This document shows positions 1-10,670 of a DNA stretch of 60,026 nucleotides, piece by piece. The notes below the pieces were generated by a model that searched no databases, was not told the origin of the DNA, and saw nothing but the letters and a program-made list of their open reading frames with translations. This DNA comes from Dehalococcoidales bacterium. GTDB lineage: Bacteria > Chloroflexota > Dehalococcoidia > Dehalococcoidales > RBG-16-60-22. The stretch's first letter is position 1, and the number at the start of each line of letters is the position of its first letter. The stretch spans positions 1 to 60,026 of the forward strand of contig JAQTMM010000003.1 in NCBI GenBank assembly GCA_028714335.1, given 5' to 3'. A program made the position numbers and the translations under genes.

Positions 1-2
1 AT

Positions 3-197
3 TCGTTCTTACCCCATCAGGTTCGTAATATGATAGGTTGTTTAGTTAAAGTGGGACAGGATAAGATGACAGTAGCGGAATTTAAACAAGTAATTGAATC
101 CAGGACTCCCGGGCTAGCCGGGCCGACAGCTCCGGCCGAAGGACTGTGCCTGATGCAGGTTAATTATCCAGTTCCCTTCAAGGGAGAAACAAGATGA
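3..197 (+). CDS. truA: tRNA pseudouridine synthase A, C-terminal fragment (5' truncated by window edge)
   Basis: Frame 3 reads [64 protein letters not shown], the typical TruA C-terminus. The TGA overlaps the rplM ATG. Missing from the ORF track because it has no start in the window. Confidence 0.88.
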   Translation, partial: SFLPHQVRNMIGCLVKVGQDKMTVAEFKQVIESRTPGLAGPTAPAEGLCLMQVNYPVPFKGETR

Positions 198-646
198 AAA
201 CATACAGCGCCAAACCGGTCGATATCAAGCGGAAACTGCACGTAATCGACGCCGCCGACCAGACGCTGGGCAGGCTCTCGACGCAGATAGCCCGGCTGCT
301 GATGGGCAAGCATAAGCCGATGTACACACCCACCCAGGACACCGGCGATTACGTAACGGTAATCAATGCAGCCAAGGTGCACGTGACCGGCAAGAAAATG
401 GAAGATAAAGAATACTACCGCCACTCCAACTACCCGGGCGGCTTTAAGAGCATCACGCTGGGCAGGCTGATGGAGAAATTCCCCACACGGGCGATTGAAT
501 ACGCCGTTAAGGGGATGCTGCCCCACACCCGGCTGGGCGCACAGATGTATAAGAAACTAAAGGTTTACGCCGGGGCGGAATACCCCAACATGCCGCAGGC
601 TAAAGCGGCTAAACCGAATAAAGAAAAAACCGAGAAATCAAAATAA
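194..646 (+). CDS. rplM: 50S ribosomal protein L13
   Basis: [24 protein letters not shown]...[23 protein letters not shown]...[11 protein letters not shown]. Confidence 0.97.
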   Translation: MKTYSAKPVDIKRKLHVIDAADQTLGRLSTQIARLLMGKHKPMYTPTQDTGDYVTVINAAKVHVTGKKMEDKEYYRHSNYPGGFKSITLGRLMEKFPTRAIEYAVKGMLPHTRLGAQMYKKLKVYAGAEYPNMPQAKAAKPNKEKTEKSK

Positions 647-661
647 AGGGATTGGGTTGAT

Positions 662-1057
662 ATGGATAAACAGAGCTATTTTCATGGGACGGGCCGACGC
701 AAGACTGCCGTAGCGCAGGTTAAACTGATGTCCGGCAACGGCACAATTATCATCGACGGCAAGCCGCTGGAAGAACGCTTCCCCACACTGGAGCACCAGC
801 GCGTTATCAACCAGCCGTTTGTGACTACCGAGAGCAGCGGCAAATATAACGCGGTGATTAAAGTGCTGGGCGGCGGAACCACAGGGCAAAGCGCCGCCAT
901 CGCCCACGGCATCTCCCGCGCATTAGTCCGCGCCGACGAGCGCTATAAGCCGGTCCTGCGCCAGAACGGGTTATTGACCCGGGACGCCCGCGCCAAAGAG
1001 CGCAAGAAGCCCGGCCTCAAGAGAGCCCGCAAAGCGCCGCAGTACACCAAGCGTTAA
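662..1057 (+). CDS. rpsI: 30S ribosomal protein S9
   Basis: GTGRRKTAVAQVKLMSGNG...GGGTTGQSAAIAHGISRAL...KKPGLKRARKAPQYTKR. Confidence 0.97.
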   Translation: MDKQSYFHGTGRRKTAVAQVKLMSGNGTIIIDGKPLEERFPTLEHQRVINQPFVTTESSGKYNAVIKVLGGGTTGQSAAIAHGISRALVRADERYKPVLRQNGLLTRDARAKERKKPGLKRARKAPQYTKR

Positions 1058-1077
1058 TTTTTATTTAGAGTTAATCA

Positions 1078-1122
1078 AGCGCCAGGTTAAACTGATATTT
1101 TCAGAAATCTGGCGCTTTTTTA
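1078..1122 (+). terminator. Rho-independent terminator after rpsI
   Basis: AGCGCCAG ... CTGGCGCT stem followed by TTTTTTA, directly downstream of rpsI. Confidence 0.8.
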
Positions 1123-1145
1123 TTGGGAAAAGGTAGAATAGTTTT

Positions 1146-1715
1146 ATGGCAGACTCAAAAATCGTGCAGGTTGAGGGCATAGGGGCGGTGCTGTTAGAGC
1201 ACAGCCACCGGGCCAGACGCATCATCGTTTCAGTGAGGGTGGGAAAAGGGGTGCGGGTGGCAATCCCCTACCGCACATCGTTTGCGGCGGCGCTGGAGTT
1301 CGTCAACCAGAAAAAATCGTGGATAAAAAAGCATTTAGCAAAAATACAGGAATACGAAAACCGTAAACAAAATTTCAACGAGGCTTTCAAGTCTATCAAC
1401 AAGACGGAAGCGCGCCGGAGAATCACCTTAAGACTGGCGGAACTGGCAAGGCGGCACGGCTTTAGCTACAATGGAGTATCCATCAGGAATCAAACAACGC
1501 GTTGGGGCTCTTGTTCGGCGAAAGGGAATATTAGTTTAAACTTTAAGCTGGTGGCGCTGCCGCCGGAGCTTTTCGACTACGTTGTTTTACATGAACTGGT
1601 GCATACGCGTGAACACAACCACAGCGCCAGGTTCTGGCGGGAGTTGGACAAATACGTGGGGAACGGTAAGGCGAAAGCTAAAGCGTTAAGGGAATACGGG
1701 GTAGGGATACTTTAA
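1146..1715 (+). CDS. YgjP-like (DUF45/M48-type) zinc metallopeptidase
   Basis: RWGSCSAKGNISLNFKLVALPPELFDYVVLHELVHTREHNHSARFW: HExxH plus downstream H, typical of the YgjP-like family. Confidence 0.85.
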   Translation: MADSKIVQVEGIGAVLLEHSHRARRIIVSVRVGKGVRVAIPYRTSFAAALEFVNQKKSWIKKHLAKIQEYENRKQNFNEAFKSINKTEARRRITLRLAELARRHGFSYNGVSIRNQTTRWGSCSAKGNISLNFKLVALPPELFDYVVLHELVHTREHNHSARFWRELDKYVGNGKAKAKALREYGVGIL

Positions 1716-1717
1716 GT

Positions 1718-2182
1718 TTAGTCATTGGTAGGCGTCCAATCAATCCAACGGGCGCTTTGGATTTGCAGTTGGTATTGGTAGGCATTCATATGCCCGAAAG
1801 GGCCGCCGTATTCAAGTATCCCGGTAACTTCAACCTTACCGTAATGCGCGGGATAGCCGGTGGGGTTGTCAGCTTGCAAATACAATTTTGAACTGACCTC
1901 ATCAGGCAATCCTCCCTGAACCCAGATTAAGATGCCGCCGGGCTGATAATTGCCGGGCCAGTATTGTTGAGGTTCCAGGTATTCTGCCACAACCACAATC
2001 TCAAAGCCATCAAACCAGTAGCCGGTGAATGTAACCGTTTGGCCATTATACATTTCTGGATTTACCTTTATTGCGTCAAATAAAGATAAAGCCGTGGTGT
2101 CAGTCTCGTTGGAAGTACAACCTGAAAGCAACATTGAAAACACAAGTATCAATACTAAAAGAAGCACTAAACATTTATACAT
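1718..2182 (-). CDS. Putative lipoprotein, OB-fold-like
   Basis: Signal peptide and lipobox (LILVFSMLLSGC) with PEMYNGQTVTFTGYW...KVEVTGILEYG. Confidence 0.6.
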   Translation of the reverse strand: MYKCLVLLLVLILVFSMLLSGCTSNETDTTALSLFDAIKVNPEMYNGQTVTFTGYWFDGFEIVVVAEYLEPQQYWPGNYQPGGILIWVQGGLPDEVSSKLYLQADNPTGYPAHYGKVEVTGILEYGGPFGHMNAYQYQLQIQSARWIDWTPTND

Positions 2183-2190
2183 AATATTCC

Positions 2191-3261
2191 CTACTTTTTC
2201 TTTGCTAATTGTTCTTTAATATAGCTGATAAACTTCACCGGCGAGGGGTCAACTTTATAAAGCATCGCCAGGTAGTAGCTAACAAAGTCACCGTAGGAAA
2301 CAAGACTGACCATTTGCGCCAGCGTGCTTTTTCCCTCCCCGTCCACAAACTCGTAAGCAACGCCGCTTTGCTTAAGAAGCTGGCAGGTAACATCGTAACG
2401 AAGCCTGACGCGCGAGTTATAGCTCGGAGAACGTAACAGGACGACGCGGATTTTAGCAGCGACTTCTTTCGGCAGCGGGAAACCGACGGTGGCGTTGTGG
2501 TTAAGTTCCGGGAAGACTTCGTAGAACGCCCAGCACTTGCTGTTCTCGTTAAGCTGGGTCTTCCAGCGGTGCGCCGCTTCCGCAGCGATACCCGCACCGT
2601 AAACCACGGGCAAAGAGCCGAAGAGCCATTGCGCCAGCTGCTTGGCACGGTTGGATTTAACTGTGGATCTTTCGTCGAGTTTCGTTGACAATTTTTCCAA
2701 CACCTGTACCACTTCCGCAACGTCCGCCGACTTATCAGCAATAATACCGAGCTTTTGGAGGACGCCGAGGGTGGGGATAAAGCTAAAGCCGAGGGCGGCA
2801 CGGGGCTGGGACTGATACGTAATTTTAAAGACCGGGACTTTATGCTCCACCGCCATTGTCTCCAGTTTGCCGCCGGAGGTAATCGCCAGCTTTTTGGCTC
2901 CGGTTTTCAAAGCTGGTTCAAAAGCGGAGAGCGTTTCTTCGGTATTGCCGGAATAGCTGGAGGCAATCAATAGAGTCTTATCGTCGACGTAAGCGGGTAG
3001 GCCGTAGTCGCGGTGGACGAGGACGGGAATCTTTGATTCGTCTTGAACAAGCGTCCTGACTAAGTCGCCGCCGATAGCCGAGCCACCCATCCCCAGCACC
3101 ACTACTTTATTAACGTTTTTATAGTCCGGAGGCAAAGCCATGCCCTTTACCATGTCCCACGCCTGCTTGCACTGCATAGGCAGTTCTTTAATGCGCGTCA
3201 ACATAGAGTCGGGGTCAAGCTTTTGGTATATCTGTTGGTCGTCGAGGTTGATGTCAGGCAT
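2191..3261 (-). CDS. Bifunctional phosphoglucose/phosphomannose isomerase (SIS domain)
   Basis: VVLGMGGSAIGGDLVRTL, SYSGNTEETLSAFEPA, ELNHNATVGF. Confidence 0.88.
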   Translation of the reverse strand: MPDINLDDQQIYQKLDPDSMLTRIKELPMQCKQAWDMVKGMALPPDYKNVNKVVVLGMGGSAIGGDLVRTLVQDESKIPVLVHRDYGLPAYVDDKTLLIASSYSGNTEETLSAFEPALKTGAKKLAITSGGKLETMAVEHKVPVFKITYQSQPRAALGFSFIPTLGVLQKLGIIADKSADVAEVVQVLEKLSTKLDERSTVKSNRAKQLAQWLFGSLPVVYGAGIAAEAAHRWKTQLNENSKCWAFYEVFPELNHNATVGFPLPKEVAAKIRVVLLRSPSYNSRVRLRYDVTCQLLKQSGVAYEFVDGEGKSTLAQMVSLVSYGDFVSYYLAMLYKVDPSPVKFISYIKEQLAKKK

Positions 3262-3262
3262 A

Positions 3263-4693
3263 TCACACCCCCGCTATCTTTTTCCCTATTTCCAATAAGC
3301 GCATGGCGCGCTCCGGCGAATCGGTCTCGCAATAAATGCGCAGGAGGGGCTCGGTGCCGGAAAAGCGTATCAGCAGCCAGCTTTCGTCGACGAGGACAAA
3401 GCGGTAGCCGTCGGTCTTATCCAACTTGGCCACCTTTACGCCGTCAATGGTCTTGGGCGGATTATTCTTAACGCGCCCGATAATCGTCTTTCTCTCCAGT
3501 TCTGGAAACTTTATGTCAATACGCTGGTAGTGGTGCTGTCCGACTTTCTTATAAAGGTCGCTCAAGAGTTTGGACGGGTTTTTACCCGTCTTCACCATGA
3601 AGTCGAGGAAGAAAAGGTTAGCTAAAATGCCGTCGCGCTCCAGCACATGATCGCGGAAGCCGTAGCCGCCACTCTCCTCCCCTCCTATGATGGCATTCTC
3701 CGACTGCATCATCGGAGCGATGTATTTGAACCCGACGGCAGTCTGGTGCACCGGCACATTATAAAGCTTGCCGAGTTTATCGGCCATGCTGGTAGTGGTC
3801 AGTGTTTTGATAATAGCGCCGCGTTCTTTGCGGACTTCAAGGAAATAATGGCAAAGCAAGGCGAAGACCTGCAGCTGGGTGACGAAGTCACCCTTCTCGT
3901 CAACGATGCCCATGCGGTCAGCGTCGCCGTCGGTGGCAAGTCCGACGTTGGCTTTGTTTTTTTTAATGACCGCCGCCAGTTCGTTGAGATGCGGCATGAT
4001 GGGTTCGGGGTGGATGCGGGGGAAAAGGGGGTTACGTTCGCTGTGGATTTCCAGGACTTTTAGCGAGCCGCCGGAGAGTATCCTTTTAAGATAGCCGGAA
4101 CCCGCGCCGTACATGGGGTCGATGACCACCTTAAGCTTGGCGCGCTTTAGAGCTTTGATGTCAACCAGCTTGGAAATCTGTTTAGAATAATCCGGCCAGA
4201 GGTCGGTCATAACGACCAGCCGCTTTTTCTTAGCTTCAAGTATCGGCAAGCGTTTTACCCTACCGGCAGTGTATGAACGGTTGATGTAAGTGACGATTTT
4301 CGAGGTGACTTCATCGGAGGCGCTCCAGCCGTTTTCATCCTTGTACTTAAAGCCGCTCCATTCGCCGGGGTTGTGGCTGGCGGTGATGATAATAGCGCCG
4401 GCGGCTTTTTTGGCCACCACGCTGTAACTGATGACCGGGGTTGGGGCGGCATCGGCGGTGAGGTACGCTTTAATGCCATTACCGGCCAGCACCTCGGCGG
4501 CGGCAGCGGCAAAATCCTCGGAGGCAAAGCGTGTATCGAAGCCGATAACAACGCCGCGTTTTGCCATCTTGGTTTTGTTTAGAAAATCGGCGACGCCCTG
4601 CGCGCAGTAGCGGACGTTATCAAAGGTAAAACTCTCGGCGATGAGGGCGCGCCAGCCGTCGGTGCCGAACTTAATAGGATTAGCCTTAACCAT
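3263..4693 (-). CDS. Phosphoglucomutase/phosphomannomutase family protein
   Basis: FGTDGWRALIAESFT, ITASHNPGEWSGFKYK, ATDGDADRMGIVDEKG, GGEESGGYG, RFSGTEPLLRIYCE. Confidence 0.92.
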   Translation of the reverse strand: MVKANPIKFGTDGWRALIAESFTFDNVRYCAQGVADFLNKTKMAKRGVVIGFDTRFASEDFAAAAAEVLAGNGIKAYLTADAAPTPVISYSVVAKKAAGAIIITASHNPGEWSGFKYKDENGWSASDEVTSKIVTYINRSYTAGRVKRLPILEAKKKRLVVMTDLWPDYSKQISKLVDIKALKRAKLKVVIDPMYGAGSGYLKRILSGGSLKVLEIHSERNPLFPRIHPEPIMPHLNELAAVIKKNKANVGLATDGDADRMGIVDEKGDFVTQLQVFALLCHYFLEVRKERGAIIKTLTTTSMADKLGKLYNVPVHQTAVGFKYIAPMMQSENAIIGGEESGGYGFRDHVLERDGILANLFFLDFMVKTGKNPSKLLSDLYKKVGQHHYQRIDIKFPELERKTIIGRVKNNPPKTIDGVKVAKLDKTDGYRFVLVDESWLLIRFSGTEPLLRIYCETDSPERAMRLLEIGKKIAGV

Positions 4694-4725
4694 CAGTGAC
4701 CCCTTTCTTCAGAAAGACTGGCTGG

Positions 4726-5025
4726 TTACTTCTTCTCCATCAGTTTCTTTATCTTGGCGACTTCTTTATCCACCGAGGCTTTTTCCCAATCCGAGTCTTT
4801 ATGGAACCAGAAGACGAACATGGCATGCAGCGCTACAGCGACACCCCACCCACAGACGGGCCAGATGAACCATACATAGCCGCCGGGGCTGGTGACCGCC
4901 CAGATGACAATGAAGGCGATGTTGAAGAGCACATAGACGGCAAGGTGCGAATAAAATGCCTTTAGGTCGTCAACGCGCTTCTGGGCTTTTTTCTGTATTT
5001 CTTCGTTATTTAACTGGGTTGGCAT
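4726..5025 (-). CDS. 2TM domain-containing membrane protein
   Basis: KAQKRVDDLKAFYSHLAVYVLFNIAFIVIWAVT...WPVCGWGVAVALHAMFVFW. Confidence 0.75.
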   Translation of the reverse strand: MPTQLNNEEIQKKAQKRVDDLKAFYSHLAVYVLFNIAFIVIWAVTSPGGYVWFIWPVCGWGVAVALHAMFVFWFHKDSDWEKASVDKEVAKIKKLMEKK

Positions 5026-5072
5026 TAAAAAACTCCCTTCAGGTTAAGTATCAATTAGTAATGAGTCCTCCC

Positions 5073-6284
5073 CTACTTCCTAAACCCCTCTTTTTTGAGT
5101 ATCGCCGCTTTATCGGTTTTTTCCCAGGGGAGGTCTAAATCCGGGCGGCCGAAGTGGCCGTAAACGGAGACCTGGCGGTAAATGGGGCGACGGAGTTTAA
5201 AGTAATTGATAATGGCGGCGGGGCGCAGGTCGAAGTGCTTATCAATCAGGTTAAGTATTAACTGCGCCGGTACCTTTTCCGTCTCGAAGGTCTCGATGGA
5301 AACGGAAAGCGGGTGGGCTTTACCGATGACGTAGGCAATCTGGATTTCCAGCCTATCAGCCAAACCGGCGGTAACGACGTTCTTGGCGATGTAGCGCCCC
5401 ATGTAAGCGGCGGAGCGGTCAACCTTGGTGGGGTCTTTGCCGGAGAAAGAACCACCGCCGTGCCGGGCGACGCCGCCATAGGTATCCACGATGATTTTAC
5501 GTCCCGTGCAGCCGGTATCGGACACCGGCCCGCCGATGACAAAGCGCCCGGTGGCGTTTACGTAAAAATCCGTCTTATTGTCAATATATTTAGCCGGAAC
5601 AATCGGCTTAATCACGTGAGTGATGATATCTTTTTCAATCTTAGACTGGGAGATGTTGGGGTCGTGCTGGGCGCCGATAACGATATTGTCTACGCGTTTG
5701 GGGACGCCCCTGGAATACTCCACCGTCACCTGCGACTTGCCGTCGGGGCGGAGGTATTTAAGCGTGCCGTTCTTACGCACTCTAGCAAGTTGCTGGGCAA
5801 GCTTATGGGCTAAGGAGGTGGTGAGGGGCATAAGCTCCGGCGTCTCGTTGCAGGCAAAGCCGACCATCATGCCCTGGTCGCCAGCACCCATGGCGTCTAG
5901 GCTATCGGCTTTCTTTTTACCTTTGGCTTCCAGCGACTGGCTGACGCCCATATCAATATCGGACGACTGTTCTTTAATCGAGGTCATAACGCCCATCGAC
6001 TGATAATCAAAACCGTACTCGGGTTTAGTGTAGCCGACTTCCTTCACGACGTTTTTGACGATGCCCGGAACATCAACGTAGGTTTTGGTGGTGATTTCAC
6101 CCAGCACCATCACAAGTCCGACAGTGGTAGCGACCTCACAGGCGACGCGACCGTAGGGGTCTTTCTTTAAAATTTCGTCCAGTATAGCGTCCGCCACCTG
6201 GTCGCAGATTTTATCCGGGTGCCCTTCGGTGACGGATTCCGAAGTGAATTTATAATTCAGCGAGTCGGTAAAATTGTTAGACAT
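5073..6284 (-). CDS. metK: S-adenosylmethionine synthetase
   Basis: [65 protein letters not shown]. Confidence 0.97.
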   Translation of the reverse strand: MSNNFTDSLNYKFTSESVTEGHPDKICDQVADAILDEILKKDPYGRVACEVATTVGLVMVLGEITTKTYVDVPGIVKNVVKEVGYTKPEYGFDYQSMGVMTSIKEQSSDIDMGVSQSLEAKGKKKADSLDAMGAGDQGMMVGFACNETPELMPLTTSLAHKLAQQLARVRKNGTLKYLRPDGKSQVTVEYSRGVPKRVDNIVIGAQHDPNISQSKIEKDIITHVIKPIVPAKYIDNKTDFYVNATGRFVIGGPVSDTGCTGRKIIVDTYGGVARHGGGSFSGKDPTKVDRSAAYMGRYIAKNVVTAGLADRLEIQIAYVIGKAHPLSVSIETFETEKVPAQLILNLIDKHFDLRPAAIINYFKLRRPIYRQVSVYGHFGRPDLDLPWEKTDKAAILKKEGFRK

Positions 6285-7553
<1,269 letters not shown>

Positions 7554-7583
7554 TCACCCCAATATTGTAGATACCAACCAACA

Positions 7584-7613
7584 ATAATACCTTAAAGATG
7601 AGGCTCTATTCAA
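7584..7613 (-). promoter_or_regulatory. Candidate sigma70-type promoter of ahcY-metK
   Basis: Minus strand TTGAAT - 18 nt - TATTAT, about 37 nt upstream of the ahcY ATG. Confidence 0.5.
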
Positions 7614-7637
7614 ACGGAGGAGCAGTAAAAACAACGG

Positions 7638-8051
7638 CTAACCGATAGCCCAATCGCGGTAGCCCTGCTTGATGATTGCCGCATATTCTTTAGACGGCAT
7701 GGACTCGTCAAGCTGGCCGGTTTTAATGTAGGTGACCGCCTGGTGGGGCTCGTTGTCTTCATCAAAGACGGTGATATTGATGCGGACGTAACCGGGCTCG
7801 AACCTATCGAGTTTACGCAAACAGGCGTCGGTGACTTCATAGATAGCGCCCCTCACCTTTTCCCCCCGGAAGGGTTTTATCATCGCCTTGCCGCCATGCC
7901 ATTCCCGCGACCAGCCGGTGAAGAAAAGCCGGTAGTTGGGCAGAACCGCTTTAAAACGCGGCACGGCGTCCGAGCAGTTTTCCTTCATACGCTGCTTATT
8001 CAAGTTGCTGGCGTAGGCGAAGTACTTGATAGGTGCGTTGGGCTGCGTCAA
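7638..8051 (-). CDS. Gamma-glutamylcyclotransferase family protein
   Basis: IKYFAYASNLNKQRM...RLFFTGWSREWHGGKAMIKP...VRGAIYEVTDACLRKLDRFEPG. Confidence 0.8.
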   Translation of the reverse strand: MTQPNAPIKYFAYASNLNKQRMKENCSDAVPRFKAVLPNYRLFFTGWSREWHGGKAMIKPFRGEKVRGAIYEVTDACLRKLDRFEPGYVRINITVFDEDNEPHQAVTYIKTGQLDESMPSKEYAAIIKQGYRDWAIG

Positions 8052-8175
8052 TTTTTCCCTCCCAACTAAACGTCCCTGAAATTATAGTACAACTTGCCAC
8101 CCAATGAAAGCGTTAAATTGCGCAAAAATTGTCGGGTAAACGCTGAATATGGTAGAATTTAAAGGAATGTCAGTG

Positions 8176-8201
8176 AAATGATGTGTTTATGCACATCATT
8201 T
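8176..8201. promoter_or_regulatory. Perfect inverted repeat abutting the iorA promoter (operator candidate)
   Basis: AAATGATGTG-TTTATG-CACATCATTT, 10-bp perfect arms; its last T adjoins TTGACA at 8202. Confidence 0.6.
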
Positions 8202-8231
8202 TTGACAATATATTGCGTCTTTATGTATAAT
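8202..8231 (+). promoter_or_regulatory. Consensus sigma70-type promoter for iorA
   Basis: TTGACA - 18 nt - TATAAT, 35 nt upstream of the iorA ATG. Confidence 0.75.
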
Positions 8232-8265
8232 ATCAGATACTATATAGCGTAATGCGTGATAAATA

Positions 8266-10065
8266 ATGGAAAATACTTTGCAGTTGCTATCGGGGAACGA
8301 AGCCCTGGCGCTGGGTGCCTACCACGCCGGCGTACAGGTGGCCTGCGCATACCCCGGCACCCCCTCGACCGAGATACTGGAAAACCTGGCGCGCTTTAAG
8401 GACATTTACGCCGAGTGGTCCACCAACGAAAAGGTGGCGATGGAAGTGGGAATGGGGGCGTCCTATACCGGTGCGCGGACAATGGTCTCGATGAAAATGG
8501 TGGGGCTCAACGTTGCCGCCGACCCGTTTATGGCGGCGTCTATCACGGGTGTAATCGGGGGGCTGGTAGTCATCAGCGCCGACGACCCGCAGATACACAG
8601 CTCGCAAAATGAACAGGACAACCGCCACTACGCCCGTCTGGCTAAAGTGCCGATGCTGGAGCCGAGCGACAGCCAGGACGTTTACGATTTAATGAACTAC
8701 GCCTTCGACATCAGCGAGGAATTCGATACGCCGGTACTTTTCAGAACGACTACACGCATCGCGCACTCCAAGAGCGTAGTCAACGCTGATAAAATCCGCG
8801 TTGTAAAAAATTTACAACCGGCTTTTTTGTATAATCCGCAAAAATACATTATGCTGCCAGTCAACGCCCTGCCGCGCCACACCAAGGTGGAAGAACGAAT
8901 GATAAAGCTGGCGCGGTACTGCGAGACCTTCCCGATGAACCAGGTTATCTGGAATAAGAAGAAAATCGGCATTGTGACCAGCGGGGTAGCCTATCAATAT
9001 GCCAGAGAAGCCTTCCCGGAGGCGTCCTTCCTAAAGCTGGCAATGACCTGGCCACTGCCACAGAAAATGATAAAAAGCTTTGCCGCCAAAGTGGAAAACC
9101 TAATCGTTATTGAGGAATTAGACCCGTTCTTACAGGACAACATCAAGGCGATGGGCATAAAGGTCAGCGGCAAGGAAATTTTCCCCATTGTGGGCGAACT
9201 CAATACGCGCATCGTGACCGAGAGCAGCATCGGCGCCGGGCTGATACCGGAATCGGAAAAGTCAGTAGTGCTGCCTCCCGCCGAAGGCCTCCCCAAGCGT
9301 CCTCCCCTGCTTTGCCCCGGCTGTCCCCACACGGGCATTTACTACACGCTGAACACGGTGGGACAGCGCACCAAGCTGGCGGAAAGCAGCACACCACAGG
9401 AACCCAAGCTGATTATCACCGGAGACATCGGGTGCTACACGCTGGGAGCATACCCGCCTCATAACGTGCTGGACACAACGGCCTGTATGGGCGCGGGCAT
9501 CGGGCAAGCGTTGGGCATGGAAAAGGCGGGGGTCAAGAGCAAGGTTGTAGCGGTCATCGGCGACTCTACATTTATGCACAGCGGCATCACCGGACTGGTG
9601 AACGCCGTTTATAACCAAGGACATATCACCATTTTGATTTTAGATAATCACACTACTGCAATGACCGGCCACCAGGAACACCCGGGCACCGGCGTCTCGG
9701 CGCAGGGCAAGGAAACCTATACCGTGGATATAGAGAGCCTGTGCAAAGGCATCGGCGTTAAGGACTTAAAGGTTATCAACGCCTTCGACCTTAAAGCGTT
9801 GCGGACGGGCCTGCGCGATTCGATAGACAAAGACGAGCTATCAGTCATCATCGTGCGGGGTGCATGCGCCGTGCAGGTAAAGAAGCGCCAAAACCCGCGC
9901 AAGATAGACGTGGAAAAATGCACGCAGTGCGGCATCTGCCTTAAGCTGGGCTGCCCGGCGATACAGAGCGCCAACGGGCAGGTATTCATCGAGCCGACAC
10001 TGTGCGCCGGGGACATTTGCGGTCTTTGCGAACAACTCTGCCCGCAGAAGGCGATAAGCGCATGA
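8266..10065 (+). CDS. iorA: Indolepyruvate ferredoxin oxidoreductase, alpha subunit
   Basis: GNEALALGAYHAGVQVACAYPGTPSTEI; TPP region GDIGCYTLG...GIGQALGME...VAVIGDSTFMHSGITGL; C-terminal 2x[4Fe-4S] CTQCGICLKLGCP / CGLCEQLCP. Confidence 0.94.
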   Translation: MENTLQLLSGNEALALGAYHAGVQVACAYPGTPSTEILENLARFKDIYAEWSTNEKVAMEVGMGASYTGARTMVSMKMVGLNVAADPFMAASITGVIGGLVVISADDPQIHSSQNEQDNRHYARLAKVPMLEPSDSQDVYDLMNYAFDISEEFDTPVLFRTTTRIAHSKSVVNADKIRVVKNLQPAFLYNPQKYIMLPVNALPRHTKVEERMIKLARYCETFPMNQVIWNKKKIGIVTSGVAYQYAREAFPEASFLKLAMTWPLPQKMIKSFAAKVENLIVIEELDPFLQDNIKAMGIKVSGKEIFPIVGELNTRIVTESSIGAGLIPESEKSVVLPPAEGLPKRPPLLCPGCPHTGIYYTLNTVGQRTKLAESSTPQEPKLIITGDIGCYTLGAYPPHNVLDTTACMGAGIGQALGMEKAGVKSKVVAVIGDSTFMHSGITGLVNAVYNQGHITILILDNHTTAMTGHQEHPGTGVSAQGKETYTVDIESLCKGIGVKDLKVINAFDLKALRTGLRDSIDKDELSVIIVRGACAVQVKKRQNPRKIDVEKCTQCGICLKLGCPAIQSANGQVFIEPTLCAGDICGLCEQLCPQKAISA

Positions 10066-10670
10066 AAAAGAGCATGGATATATTAATCACCGGGGTGGGG
10101 GGACAAGGCGTCGTCCTCGCCTCGGACATTATCGGCGAAACGGCTATTGCCGCCGGCTACGACGTTAAGAAGACGGATACGCTGGGCATGGCGCAGCGCG
10201 GCGGCAGCGTCGTCAGCCACATACGGCTGGCGGAAAAGGTGTGGTCGCCCCTGATTAAAGAGGGGCAGGTTGACTTGATGCTCGCTTTTGAAAAACTGGA
10301 GGCGGCGCGGTGGAGCCATTATCTTAAAAAAGACGCTGTAGTCATCATCAATAAATACGAACAACCGCCACCATCGGTCAGCCTGGGAAAAGAAAAATAC
10401 CCCTCCGACGATGAATTAGTGGCGGCACTGAAAAGACGCACCGACAAGATATATTTAATTGACGGCAATCAAAAAGTAAAAGACCTGGGCAACGTAAGAA
10501 CACTCAATATTTTTATGCTGGGCTGTTTTGCCGCCTTTGCGCCGCTGGACGACAAGTTCTGGCGGGAAAGCATTTCACAGCGCCTGCCCGAACCAATCAG
10601 GGAAATTAACCTTAAGGCATTTGCCCTGGGCAGAAAGGAAATCGAAGGTGTCCGTATCGGAACGAACTAA
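10062..10670 (+). CDS. iorB: Indolepyruvate ferredoxin oxidoreductase, beta subunit
   Basis: DILITGVGGQGVVLASDIIGETAIAAGYDVKKTDTLGMAQRGGSVVSHIR. Start trimmed from 10002 to the ATG at 10062, which overlaps the iorA end. Confidence 0.93.
   Translation: MKKSMDILITGVGGQGVVLASDIIGETAIAAGYDVKKTDTLGMAQRGGSVVSHIRLAEKVWSPLIKEGQVDLMLAFEKLEAARWSHYLKKDAVVIINKYEQPPPSVSLGKEKYPSDDELVAALKRRTDKIYLIDGNQKVKDLGNVRTLNIFMLGCFAAFAPLDDKFWRESISQRLPEPIREINLKAFALGRKEIEGVRIGTN

Noticed and set aside
5313-5813. 166-aa plus-strand ORF antisense to metK
   Set aside because: Shadow ORF opposite a highly conserved gene; no recognisable family.
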